From the NCBI GenBank assembly GCA_043228905.1, contig JBHGNT010000009.1:6448001-6512000 (forward strand): a stretch of DNA of 64,000 nucleotides, given 5' to 3'. Numbering within the stretch: position 1 is the first letter of the stretch; each line of letters starts with the position of its first letter. Under the pieces are notes generated by a model. The model saw only the letters and a program-made list of their open reading frames with translations, searched no databases and was not told the origin of the DNA. Both the position numbers and the translations under genes were made by a program. The DNA is from Azolla caroliniana. Lineage: Eukaryota; Polypodiophyta. This document shows, piece after piece, positions 43,070 to 53,178 of the stretch.

Positions 43070-43636
43070 GTGTGTCTCTGTCCGAAGGGACAGAGAATAA
43101 AGATGATGTATTCAGGATGTGATGGCGCTCCCCGACGGCCTATAAAAGAGAGGGGAGAAGGTTGAAACAGGTATCCTGTTTTGGCGAGGACAAAGTGTTG
43201 TCGGACTGGGGACTGAGCTTTCTCCTCCTTTATCGTTGTTCTCTATAGGTTTCTAGAACGGCTGCCCCTGCTTCAAGGAAATCCCGAGTGCTTCCAGCAA
43301 AGGCTCCACTGTGTGTGTGCATTGGGTCTGTTACCGGCATGCCGGTTGTAATCTCACGGGCGTTGTAACCCTTTATAGTTGAAATTAATTCTCCAGTTCA
43401 TTTTCTCTCTGTGTTTCTACGTGCTTTCCCCTTTCACTATTTGGTGGGTGTGTATCTCTGTTCATTCTGTACACGCGGTCATGATCCATTTGGCTGGTAA
43501 GCGCTACTTACCGGAAGCCGGTGTCCGCCGGTTCGACGCTTGCACTCTCCTATCTCCCCTTGTTTCTTGCACTCCTCGGTCCAAGGCCTCCATGGTCCCT
43601 CCTTAGTTTCCTACGCGAGATCGTAACAACACGACA
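43070..43636 (+). repeat. LTR type A, right part
   Basis: From GTGTGTCTCTGTCCGAAGGG to AACACGACA; matches 34352-34929. With 40603-40765 it completes one LTR A interrupted by the type-2 cluster. Followed by CCGG and resumed G5 gag. Confidence 0.8.
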
Positions 43637-44570
43637 CCGGACAAGAGGCTGAAGATCGTCGATGTGTTTTCGGCATTCGAAAGTCGATTCGGGAGGTTGT
43701 CCGTGAGAGATCAAGCTATCCTCGCACTGGACAAAGTGATCATGTTCTTACGAGCCGTGGACGTTCGGGACCTGAAAGATCTTGGAGTGCTTCTAGAGGA
43801 TACGACTACTGAGAGTGGCCTCACCAATACATGGGAAAACGTGCGGGACATCTTCACACAATACACAAAGAGGGGGCAATGTCTCGGTAATGAAGAAAAG
43901 TGAATTTCGGAACCAATCTCGAGGCCAAGTCCCGGATTGGAAGATCACCAACCACGACCTCGGGAGAGTACGACCAAAAAGGGAATCGATGTGACCATGA
44001 TGGCGGAATTGCTGAAAGAGATGGAAAATCTCAAGATTGCCATGGTGAAGAAATCGGAAGACCATCCCACGAGTTCGAAATACATAGATCGTCGATGCAT
44101 ATGGTGCGATAGCACCAAACATGATCAGAAAGATTGTGATGAGCATGAAGCTCTACGACGGGATCTCATCTACTACGAGGGAAATCGGATCCATTTGATG
44201 GACTCCTGGAAGCCACTTCGACCAAACTTCCGAAAGGGCGGCATGAAGAAGATCTTAGAGGAGGAGATTGCAACATAAAGCAAATATGCGACGACTACGG
44301 GAATACGTGTGGGAGAAACATCTAGAACGAAGTCGTCTTTCTGGCCGGAAGTGCTAGAAATCTCTGAGAAAATCGACTCTAATGAGATCTGAAGCACCGC
44401 GGAAGGCATCCGAGAGGCTACGGGATGGGATTGCCCCATAGACAAGAATAGCTTTTATGCCCTATGCCAATTACGTGAGCTATATGTAGATGAGAAACGA
44501 CGGCGCACATATGATGCGGTCGGACCATCGAAGATACCGAAGAGCTAGAATTTCAAAGGAAAAGGAAAAG
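43637..44570 (+). pseudogene. G5 gag, continued
   Basis: 43664-43903 reads FSAFESRFGRLSVRDQAILA and VIMFLRAVDVRDLKDLGVLL; 43937-44278 has the intact zinc knuckle CIWCDSTKHDQKDC and the NRIHLMDSW region. One frame change near 43905 and a stop at 44276 break it. Frames continue into the protease region. Confidence 0.75.
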
Positions 44571-46330
44571 GGGAAACTATTCTGGCATTCAAACTCGCGT
44601 CGGAAATCGAACAACAAACAGATCTAAAGAAGGTGTTTGAAGAGAAAATCCTTGATAGTCGGGTGGAATTTTCTCTCCAAGAATTGCTCGAAATAGCAAA
44701 GAAAGAGTTCCACGATCTCCTCGTTAACCTCGTGAAGAGAAAGAGGCAAGCTACGGAAGAATCGAATGCTCGAAGGGTGAATGTGAATACTGTAATGAAC
44801 GACACGGAAGTGGAGGATGAGATTCCAAACTCTCACTACACAAAGTCACATTGGGCATGAGCAACTACGGAGACTCCGGTCCGAATTGGAAACATCAAAG
44901 AGCCTGTCGTTGCATTGATTGATCATGGATCGGATATCAATCTGATGTCCAAGGAGTTCTCCTCGTTAACCTTGTGAAGAGAAAGAGGCAAGCTACGGAA
45001 GAATCGAATGCTCGAAGGGTGAATGTGAATACTGTAATGAACAACACGGAAGTGGAGGATGAGATTCCAAACTCTCACTACACAAAGTCACACTGGGCAT
45101 GAGCAACTACGGAGACTCCGGTCCGAATTGGAAACATCAAAGAGCCTGTCGTTGCATTGATTGATCATGGATCGGATATCAATCTGATGTCCAAGGAGTT
45201 CTCCTCGTTAACCTCGTGAAGAGAAAGAGGCAAGCTACGGAAGAATCGAATGCTCGAAGGGTGAATGCGAATACTGTAATGAACGACACGGAAGTGGAGG
45301 ATGAGATTCCAAACTCTCACTACACAAAGTCACACTAGGTATGAGCAACTACAGAGGCTCTGGTCCGAATTGGAAACATCAAAGAGCTCATCGTTGCATT
45401 GATTGATCATGGATCGGATATCAATCTGATGTCCAAGGAGTTCTACCAGAAGGGGGAGTGGCCTATTAACACCAATCATGGATGGAAGATCCGGGCAGCC
45501 ACTAAAGCAATGGAAGACCTATTTGCAGCTTGTCGAGATGTGACGGTGAAGATCAGAGATGTGGAGATTGACCAAAATTTCTTCGTGCAAGATAAAGTCT
45601 CACATTTTGTGATCCTCGGGAAACCCTTTATCACGGCTTCACGGATGGAAAAAAAGGTGTTGGATAGCGGAGCGGCTTTTGCACGGATTCGGAGCCAAAG
45701 CGGAGGGAAAACCATCCAACTCCTATTTGTGTCATCGAATCTCGAAAGGAACAAGAGAGAGCTCGTCTCAAACAAAAATGGATTTTTAAAGCGGATTGTT
45801 GCAAAGTGGGGAAGTCATAGTCCGAGAAGCCCTGATACCCCACACTCTCGGAGCAAAACAAGTGCGAATCGGTCCAGATGGGGCATCTACATACATGGTC
45901 GTGACCGGAGAAATGAAGAAAGGACTCCGGAAGATGCAAGATGAGCTACAGTCTGCAACAATCATAAAAGAGGATGAAGAAATCATGGAAGTAGTCGAAG
46001 AAGTGTTCTATGGGAGCACACTACAACGGAAGAGAATAGCCAAGAAGATCAGGTAGTTCAGGTGGAATCGGTCAAGATGTACGAGATCATTGCGAAAATG
46101 GGGCTAGATGTCCTCCACAAAGAAGAAGTAATGGTATGTATGAAATACAAGACCGTAGAAAAGAAGGTGAAACCATTTGTGGAACCATTACCCGCCAATA
46201 GTGAACAAAAGAGGAAAGAAGTCTCGGGAGATCCAACACTTCGAAAGTTTGTGGATATCGGACATACCTTCACGAACTCCGGATGGGTGGAGATAGGTTC
46301 CTCTCACCGACGGAAGAAGAAATATTTCGT
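44571..46330 (+). pseudogene. G5 protease region and linker
   Basis: 44633-44860 leads into the protease (EFHDLLVNLVKRKR), whose active-site segment is then present three times (see the tandem repeat). The last copy continues as MIDHGSDINLMSKEFYQKGE, VTVKIRDVEIDQNFFVQDKV and ILGKPFITASRMEKKVLDSG (45399-45750). The linker runs on in another frame (45796-46056, EDEEIMEVVEEVFYG) and at 46062-46330 (GDPTLRKFVDIGHTFTNSG). Confidence 0.78.
44718..45443 (+). repeat. Threefold 242-bp tandem repeat over the protease active site
   Basis: Units 44718-44959, 44960-45201 and 45202-45443, nearly identical, each from TCCTCGTTAACC to TCCAAGGAGTTC and each containing a DHGSDINLMS-coding segment. The unit is not a multiple of three. 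The junction AAGGAGTTC|TCCTCG occurs at a GAGTTC shared by both ends of the unit (GAGTTCCACGATCTCCTCG upstream). Confidence 0.95.
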
Positions 46331-47229
46331 GAGATGTTGGAGCAACATGGAAAAGCATTTGCATTCACATCAAGAGAGATAGGGTGCATCGATCCGAAGA
46401 TAGTTGAGCCGATGGTGATCTTCACCATTCAACATGTGTCATGGAACCTGAAGCCAATTCCGGTGCCATGGGCGTATATTCCGAAAATCATTGACTTGCT
46501 CAAGGGGAAGGTGGCGATGGGGATTCTAGAGCCATCAAATGTCCCGTACTCAAATCGATGATTTACGGTTCCGAAGAAGAATGGGTCACTCCGATTCATT
46601 CAAGATTTGCAACCGATGAACAAGGTCACGATTCAGAACTCTAGAGTCGGTTCGATAGTAGATGAATTTGCAGAAGTGTTTGCCAGACGTGCGATATACT
46701 CCATGGGAGACCTATACTCCGGGTATCACCAATTCCAACTAGTCGTGGAGAGACGAGATATCATTACAATGCGGACACCGATAGGATTAGTCCGGATGTG
46801 TACGCTACCACAAGGAGCAACAAACTCGGTGGCACATATGATGAATGCGATGAACAAAGTGCTCCGAGATTGCATTCGGGAGATAACAATGTCGTTCCTA
46901 GATGGCATTCCAATGAAAGGATGTGCGGTGGAAGAAATGGATGAGAATATGGATGATCAGTGATGTCGTAAGTTCGTGGTCGACCATATTCGCGACTGTG
47001 AGAAAGTCTTATAGAAGTTAGAAGATGTGCACTTAACACTCTCCGGAGAGAAATCGGCATTCGGACAAGAAGAGATATTGGTAGTCGGACATCTATGTGG
47101 GCCCTACAGCCGAAGACTGTCACCAATCAAGGTTGATGCGATTCAAGCTATGAAAGAAATATGCGAGTCACAATTTGAAGTCTGTAGATTTCTTGGTGCG
47201 TGTGCATTTTATCACATATGGATTCCGTA
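46283..47229 (+). pseudogene. G5 reverse transcriptase
   Basis: EEEIFREMLEQHGKAFAFTS, ILEPSNVPYSNR then TGA for the next tryptophan (46559), KKNGSLRFIQDLQPMNKVT, LYSGYHQFQLVV and SFLDGIPMKG: the second catalytic aspartate is glycine. The thumb follows at 47027-47229 (HLCGPYSRRLSPIKVDAIQ, CAFYHIWIPYYA) and is interrupted by the MITE. Inactive. Confidence 0.85.
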
Positions 47230-47237
47230 CTATGCAC

Positions 47238-47622
47238 CATAGTTCCTAATATTTGCGTACGTCCAATTTACTGGACGTACGCGAACGTTTGCAAACGTAC
47301 GCGTATGATACGCGATATTCGTTTGGCTTTTTCTTTTACTTTTTGACTTTTTTTGGGTTTTTTTAATTTTTGATATTCATAATTCTTTGTGAATAGAAGT
47401 GACGTCTAACACACATACACACACACACTCTCTCTCTCACACGAGAACTGACAGATTTTCTCTCTCTACAAAATCTAGATATCTAATATACATATTACAC
47501 ACTCCCTCACACAGACGAAACCCATAGCTCCTCTCTCTCTCTCTCTCTCTAGAGTCTAGATATACACTCAATCATTGTCTCCTCACACATGCAAAACAGG
47601 GCTTCTCTCTCTAGACCACACA

Positions 47623-47715
<93 letters not shown>

Positions 47716-47876
47716 CTCACACACACACACACTATGTACACCATATACACCATATGTATATATATATATGTACCGCGTATGGATTTCAATCATACTTGGA
47801 GCCTTTTCACGTATGAGTATGATACGAATATTGGCGTTTGAGTATGACACGAATGGGACGTATGGCTAGAACTATG
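47238..47876. mobile_element. hAT-like MITE in the G5 RT thumb
   Basis: 639 bp, no coding capacity, terminal inverted repeats CATAGTTCCTA / TAGAACTATG, flanked by a perfect 8-bp duplication CTATGCAC (47230-47237 and 47877-47884). Removing it restores WIPYYAHIASSLYHLLRKG. An 8-bp duplication is typical of hAT transposons. Subterminal CGTACG motifs and a hairpin (CGTACGTCC...GGACGTACG, 47256-47281) lie near the left end. Confidence 0.88.
47624..47713. repeat. CT microsatellite inside the MITE
   Basis: About 45 uninterrupted CT units. Open frames on both strands here are repeat translations. Confidence 0.97.
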
Positions 47877-47944
47877 CTATGCACACATTGCAAGCTCACT
47901 CTATCACTTGTTGCGGAAGGGTAAGAAGTTCGAATGGAGACCGG

Positions 47945-49432
47945 TGTCGCGAAAATACAACGAGGATACGTGAACGTTGAGGTAGGACCCCAGGGCCTCT
48001 GACCGGAAAATATTCACATTCGTGCGTTTATATTAAACAATTAATACAAAATGATAAAGATTCACAAATTTCATTAATAAAGGGAAAGAAAGATTACAAT
48101 CAATCTCAAGATTGAGATTACAAAAGTTTTATCTTAAGGAGATTGCTAGAATAATAGATTAGAAGAAACTAAGATATGGATTCCATAGAGATTTAGGGTT
48201 CTTGGCTTTGATAAGAGATTATGGTTATATGAGTATTATGGCTTCCGTAGGGAAGATTAGCGTTTTTTAGTGTTATGGCTTCCGTAGGGAAGATTAGGGT
48301 TTTTGGATTCCGTAAGGAAATTAGGGTTTATGAAAGATATTACTTCCCTACGATAAGGGAGTTGAGAAGGAAAAGAAAAAGAAATATATCATATGGAGAG
48401 AGCTCTCTCATATAGGAAAAAAAATGGAATTATATATGGAGTTCCTCATTGATCATATGCCTCCACTTTTTGTTGCATGGCCTCTACTTTTAGTTGCATA
48501 GCTTTTCTTTTCGTTGAATCTATTTTTAGTTGCATGGCTTTTTCTTTAGTTGCATGGCTTTTTCTTTAGTTGCATGCAACCGTCCACTTGACCTTTACTT
48601 TAGTCTCTTTTACCTTTCTTTAAATAGCCACATGATCCTTTTATCCGTTCGATTTGCGTCCAACCTCGTACGGTCGCCGGTTCCGCCCAATCGTCGAATC
48701 CCTCGTCGGCCGGTTCCATTTTGCTTGCCGGCCGGTTCCAGTTTTGCTTGCCGGCCGGTTCCAGTTTTGCTTGTCGGCCAGTTTCGGTTTGCTACCAAAG
48801 ATGTCGCGAAAATACGACGAGGATACGTGAACGTTGAGGCAGGACCCCGGGGCCTTTGACTAGAGGATATCAAATTCGTGTATTTATGTACTAAGAATTA
48901 ACCGAAATGAGAAAGATTAACAAATTTCATTAACAAGTAGAAAGAAAGATTACAATTAATCCCAAGATTGGGATTACAAAAAAAATTTGCTAATGGAGAT
49001 GGCTAGAGTAATGGATTAGAGGAAATTAAGATATGAATTCTATAGAAAATTAAGGTTTTTGGTTTTGATAAGAGATTATGGTTTTATGAGTTGATTAGCT
49101 TCCGTATGGAAATTTAGGGTTATGAGTAAGATATGGCTTCCGTAAGGAAATTAGGGTTTACTTGAGAGATATGGCTTCGATAAGATAAGGGAGTTCAAGG
49201 TGCTTATATAGCCAGGGCCTTAACTTTCCTATCTATGTGGGATAGTTCTAATTTCCCTATCTTCTCAAACTTCATTTTCACATAACTTGATATGTATTTC
49301 TCCATTTTGTATATAGTAAAATACATTTTGAAGCTCTTAAGTATATCCATCTTTCTGTAGTAAGCTACTAATCTAATCTATAATAATTATTTCGTTATTT
49401 TTTTTACATAGTGTGAGAAGATTCACACAACA
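47945..49432 (-). mobile_element. Pair of type-2 LTRs inserted in G5
   Basis: Two direct copies of an LTR whose plus-strand left ends are TGTCGCGAAAATAC at 47945 and 48802; the second is complete (48802-49432, minus strand TGTTGTGTGAATC start, as in the G2 3' LTR). The first lacks the LTR start and carries CATGCAAC blocks (48470-48590) and 22-bp repeats CCGGCCGGTTCCAGTTTTG (48705-48790). Flanks are CCGG (47941-47944 and 49433-49436). G5 coding resumes to the right. Confidence 0.75.
48705..48790. repeat. 22-bp tandem repeat in LTR
   Basis: Three to four copies of CCGGCCGGTTCCAGTTTTGC, with the last copy degraded. A similar GC-rich short repeat lies in the G2 LTR at 13565-13700. Confidence 0.85.
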
Positions 49433-49499
49433 CCGGAACATACCAAAGCCATGAAGAAGCTTAAGAAAACACTACGGAGGGTAGAAGCACTTAAGAAGC

Positions 49500-49960
49500 C
49501 AAACTATGACTGATGGTTGATACAAGTCCAACTGGGATCGGATGGGTCGTCAACCAAGTCAACTCAGATGATTCACGATACCCGATTCGATTCGGAGCAA
49601 AGGTTCTTAACAAAAGGCAACACGAATATGCACAAGTTAACAGAGAATTATGGAGTCGTGTCGGCAATAAAATCAGATCGAGATTATTTGATAGGAGCCA
49701 AAGTAGTGATAGAAACGGAGTATCCTCCAATACTCGGGATGATGCGATGTTGCACGGTACCGGATGTGGCTATGCTACGATGGATTGCATATTTAAAGTC
49801 ATTTAATCCGGAGGTTTGACACATCTGTGGAAAAGACAACACGGTAGCGGATATGTTATCAAGGGCCCGGTTCAAAGATGACATAGTCAAATCGGCTAAT
49901 GAAGCTTTGCTTCGGAGCACATATGCCGGGTGAACGTGAATTGGGAGTTCCAAGAAGACG
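49500..49960 (+). pseudogene. G5 RNase H
   Basis: VDTSPTGIGWVVNQVNSDD, then a frame change, RFGAKVLNKRQHEYAQVNRE, VVIETEYPPILGMMRCCTVP and ADMLSRARFKDD (near 49850). Matches the G4 and G2 RNase H segments. A stop replaces a residue at about 49818. Confidence 0.78.
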
Positions 49961-51385
49961 AATACAAGGGAGAAAGCTTACCGATCAGGAAAGTGCTATA
50001 AGAAATCGAGGAATCATCGGACAATAAAGAAAAGAGAACCGAGATCTAAAGGAAGAAACGGCAAGTCCGGAAGTTCTTCTTGAACAATGGAATAATTTGG
50101 AGGGAGCCGAAAAGGCCAGATGGTATACCACTTCGGGTAGTCGGCACAAAGGAACAACGGAAACAAGTAATATCCGAATTTCACGAATCCAATTGGGCTG
50201 GACATTGGGGAACATGGACAACATTTGCAAAGATCAAGCAAAAATATTGGTGGAAGAACATGTACAAGGATGTAGCGGAGTTCACCGAAAGCTGCGAGAA
50301 ATGTCAAATCTACTCCGGAGTTCAACACCGAGATGAATTACATCCGACAATCTCACCGACAATCAACTTTAAATGGATGGTAGATATCGTGGCCATGCCA
50401 ACTGGGATTAGGAAAAAGAAGTACTTGGTGCTAGCTCGTGAGGATCTGACGAACCAAGTAGAAGGCCGAGCGCTACAGAAAAAAACATGTTCTGCAGTAT
50501 GTCAATTTCTCCTAGAAGAAGTGTTCTACAGGTACGGGTGCGTAGAACAAGTGATTGCGGATTGGGGAGAACTTGACTCTGATAAAGCTAGGGAATTCTT
50601 CACTAAATATGGAGTATGGCTGACACTAACCACTGCATACAACCTAGAAGAAAATGGGAAATCGAACGAGCACATAGTCCAATCACGAAAGCACTTGCAA
50701 AAGCGTGCAACGGGAGGGTGAAGAATTGGCCGCAAATGATTCCGTATGCACTATGGGCAGATCGCAGACGCATAGTTCCATGACCGGATATATGCCAACG
50801 GAACTTATGACCAGACAAGCTCTGGTAATGCCTACGGAAACCGCAATTACAACATGGACAATGCTACCATGGAAGGAAGAGATGAGTCGGGAAGAACTAC
50901 AGGCAGTCCGGATACTATAGCTAGAAGGAAGACCGGAAGACGTAGTGTAAGCGGTGGACCGACAACAAGAAGCGCGATTTCGGAACAAACATCAATTCGA
51001 TAAAAAGCACCGACTTAGACCACGGAAAATTGGAGAAGGGGATTGGGTGATAGTCTACGACAGTAGTCTGGATCATCAACACAACTCAACACGCAAATTT
51101 GCTAAAAGGTGGTTTGAACCATACGAATTTCGAAAAGCATTCGACAACGGAACTTACCGGCCAAGTGAGCTAGATGGAACAATTCTTCGAGTGCCTATAG
51201 TGGGGAAGCAGGTGAAGATTTTCAAGAAGCGAATTAACGACGAACGCTACATAGGCTTAGATAAAACCGACATAAAGGAGCAATTGGATAACGATCACAA
51301 AGGTGCAGAAACTGAGGAAAGTGAGCTGGATTTAATAACCGACATAGGGGAAGAGATAGAGCATACTTCGGATGAAGAAGAGTAA
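49961..51385 (+). pseudogene. G5 integrase and C-terminal tail
   Basis: 50080-50721 is the best preserved integrase of the family here: HESNWAGHWGTWTTFAKIKQ, CEKCQIYSG (zinc-binding region intact), VDIVAMPTGIRK, IADWGELDSDKA and then NGKSNEHI, where the catalytic glutamate region is shifted by a small deletion. 50705-50920 and 50954-51385 give the tail (ARFRNKHQFDKKHRLRPRKI, GDWVIVYDSSLDHQHNSTRK), ending SDEEE. The polypurine tract GGTTTGGAGGGGGTGA precedes the LTR. Confidence 0.82.
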
Positions 51386-51441
51386 TAAGTACCAGAAACT
51401 TCGGCACATACCGAAGGATGTGTAGGTTTGGAGGGGGTGAG

Positions 51442-52149
51442 TGTCGTAGTGTACTTTGTACACTACGTAAAATATGTGTGGAGTACCCGATTGACTAAGT
51501 ATAAAGAAATAGGAGAAAATACTAAAATAATTATGTTACATGCATAGGGCAAGACTTGAACCTTGTACCTCCATTTTAATACTTTGTAGCTTTACCATTG
51601 TACTAACACATCATAAGTGTTACCATATACACTTATAAGGTTATTTCATGGATATTTTTTAGGAAAAGCTACTTTTACACGAAGAGTGCATAAAACTTTA
51701 GTTAAAAGAAAATGCATGATCGAGAAAACTATTCTTGCACATCTCACAGTTATTCATGCATATCTGGTATGCATGAACAATTTAGAAAAAGCATGATGTT
51801 TACCATGTGGTAGATGATACTTAGCCTCTTCCATCACTATATAAAAGGTGGTGAGCAAATTGTAATGGGTTGTTGTTGATTTGGGGTTCTAAATATTGAT
51901 CAAATTGTCTATATTCGGGTGATTCCCAATTTTCAATTCATCTTTTCTAATCTAATCCAATTTACTATTAGAATTCTAAGGGTTGAATAATATAATACAA
52001 TACACTCATAGGATTTACGAGGTTTCTATATCTCTTTCTTATAATCTATTTATATGCTTATCTGCCTAAAAATTCTCCTCCTCCTAGTCCAAAACACTAG
52101 TGGTTCCCACCCAACTCATGCAAACAATCCGACGCCGAAAGGCACAACA
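51442..52149 (+). repeat. 3' LTR of G5 (LTR type B)
   Basis: 708 bp, TGTCGTAGTGTAC to GGCACAACA (ACGACA degraded). It matches the truncated 5' LTR at 33134. Antisense tRNA-like module at 51547-51610. Confidence 0.85.
51547..51610 (-). other. tRNA-like module, antisense, G5 3' LTR
   Basis: Minus strand TGTTAGTACAATGGTAAAGC and ACAAGGTTCAAGTCTTGCC. In this copy the B-box arm can pair (CAAGG-TTCAAGT-CTTG), a better T-arm than in the 5' LTR copy. Confidence 0.6.
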
Positions 52150-52729
52150 ACGCTTATTGAGTAGAGCGTGTCACAAAGCTCCTTGATCTTCAAGGTGTAG
52201 CTTGTGATGGACATATCCCTTTGCTGGATGTTGTTCAACTCTTGGCAAAGTTGAAGCTTTCGTGTCGTCGTATTGGCGACAAATATCTTCTTGAGATTTT
52301 CCCAAGATTATTTCAGCGTCTTAGCTTCCCGAATATAGCCAAGCATGTGGTCATGGACACATGTTGCCAAGCAATACATCACTCGGCTTGCCGCTTGCTC
52401 CCATGTTGAGTAGTCGGCGTCCTTCGAGTCGGATTTGTTTTCTTCTGCTCCTTGAATGTAGCCCCAATAACCTTGGCCAACAAGGTATTGGTGCATCTTT
52501 TACTCCCAAGATGCAAGGTTGTTTCTGTCAACTTCTCACTAGGGAGAGCACTCTCCATTTGAGTATTCATTATATTGATGAAGATTTATTCCTTCTTCTT
52601 TACCTTGTCTCTCGAACACGAGCTATGTAGTGGCACTACGATAGCGGATAGTGGGATTTTCCATTGGCGTATCGAACACACAACACATGCGGATGGGCTA
52701 GATCGAGCTACTAACACGCTCTGGTACCA
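52150..52729 (-). pseudogene. copia-3 primer site and gag N-terminus
   Basis: Right after the LTR end, the minus strand reads TGGTACCAGAGCG, one base from the initiator-tRNA-Met primer site TGGTATCAGAGC used by most plant copia elements. Gag follows from about 52664 (MENPTIRYRSATT) with a stop early on, and CLATCVHDHMLGYIREAKTL at 52400-52310, the typical copia gag helix region. G5 cuts it at 52150. Confidence 0.75.
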
Positions 52730-53178
52730 TGTAAAGAATTGGATATGATTCTATGTAGCGGAAGAGTTGTGTTGTGTGTGTGTGTGTGAGGAGAGAAGAG
52801 AGACACAAGGTAGATAAGAGAAATGAAGTACTCAAGAAGAAGATGTATCTTAACAAGGAGAATATTGAGCACAAAAATGTAGCATTACAAGGAGTAACAA
52901 CCGACACTATATGAAGCAGGAGAAGGGTGCTTTATATAAGGTCACCCTTTCCCTTTATAAACTCACTACAACGCCCACTTTCTCTCTAGAACCTTGGGGA
53001 ATGTGAAGACTCATTAGTCATGGGGAATATGGAACTCATTAGTTATGTTATAGAATGTGATTCTACGACACATAGTTAATGTGTAGAGAGTAGTGGTGAC
53101 TTTTAACCTTTGACTGCTCATAGATTCTCAAAGGGTGTGTTCACACATTAAACTAGGTTGAGATTGATTCTCAAGATA
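52730..53178 (-). repeat. 5' LTR of copia-3
   Basis: Same family as the LTRs at 24259 and 60941: TGTAAAGAATTGGATATG at the left, TATATAAAG box at about 52931-52939 (antisense), and a degraded GATTCTCAAGA at the right end. Confidence 0.8.

Larger units (their letters stand above)
33134..52149 (+). mobile_element. Ty3/gypsy element G5, with nested insertions
   Basis: Plus-strand element: 5' LTR (truncated at its left) to 33782, gag to 34189, then a 9.4-kb interruption (G4 and LTR debris, 34190-43636), then gag, protease, RT, RNase H and integrase to 51385, and 3' LTR 51442-52149. The join is supported by protein continuity: KDWVETP before the break and DKRLKIVDVFSAFESRF after it match one uninterrupted gag region in G1. 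Two more insertions lie at 47238-47876 and 47945-49432. G5 itself inserted into copia-3 at 52150. Confidence 0.8.

Noticed and set aside
47575-47850. Ser/Leu and Arg/Glu repeat proteins on both strands
   Set aside because: Translations of the CT microsatellite inside the MITE.
48530-48873. Open frames of about 100 codons near 48.6 kb
   Set aside because: They lie inside the first type-2 LTR and its 22-bp repeats.
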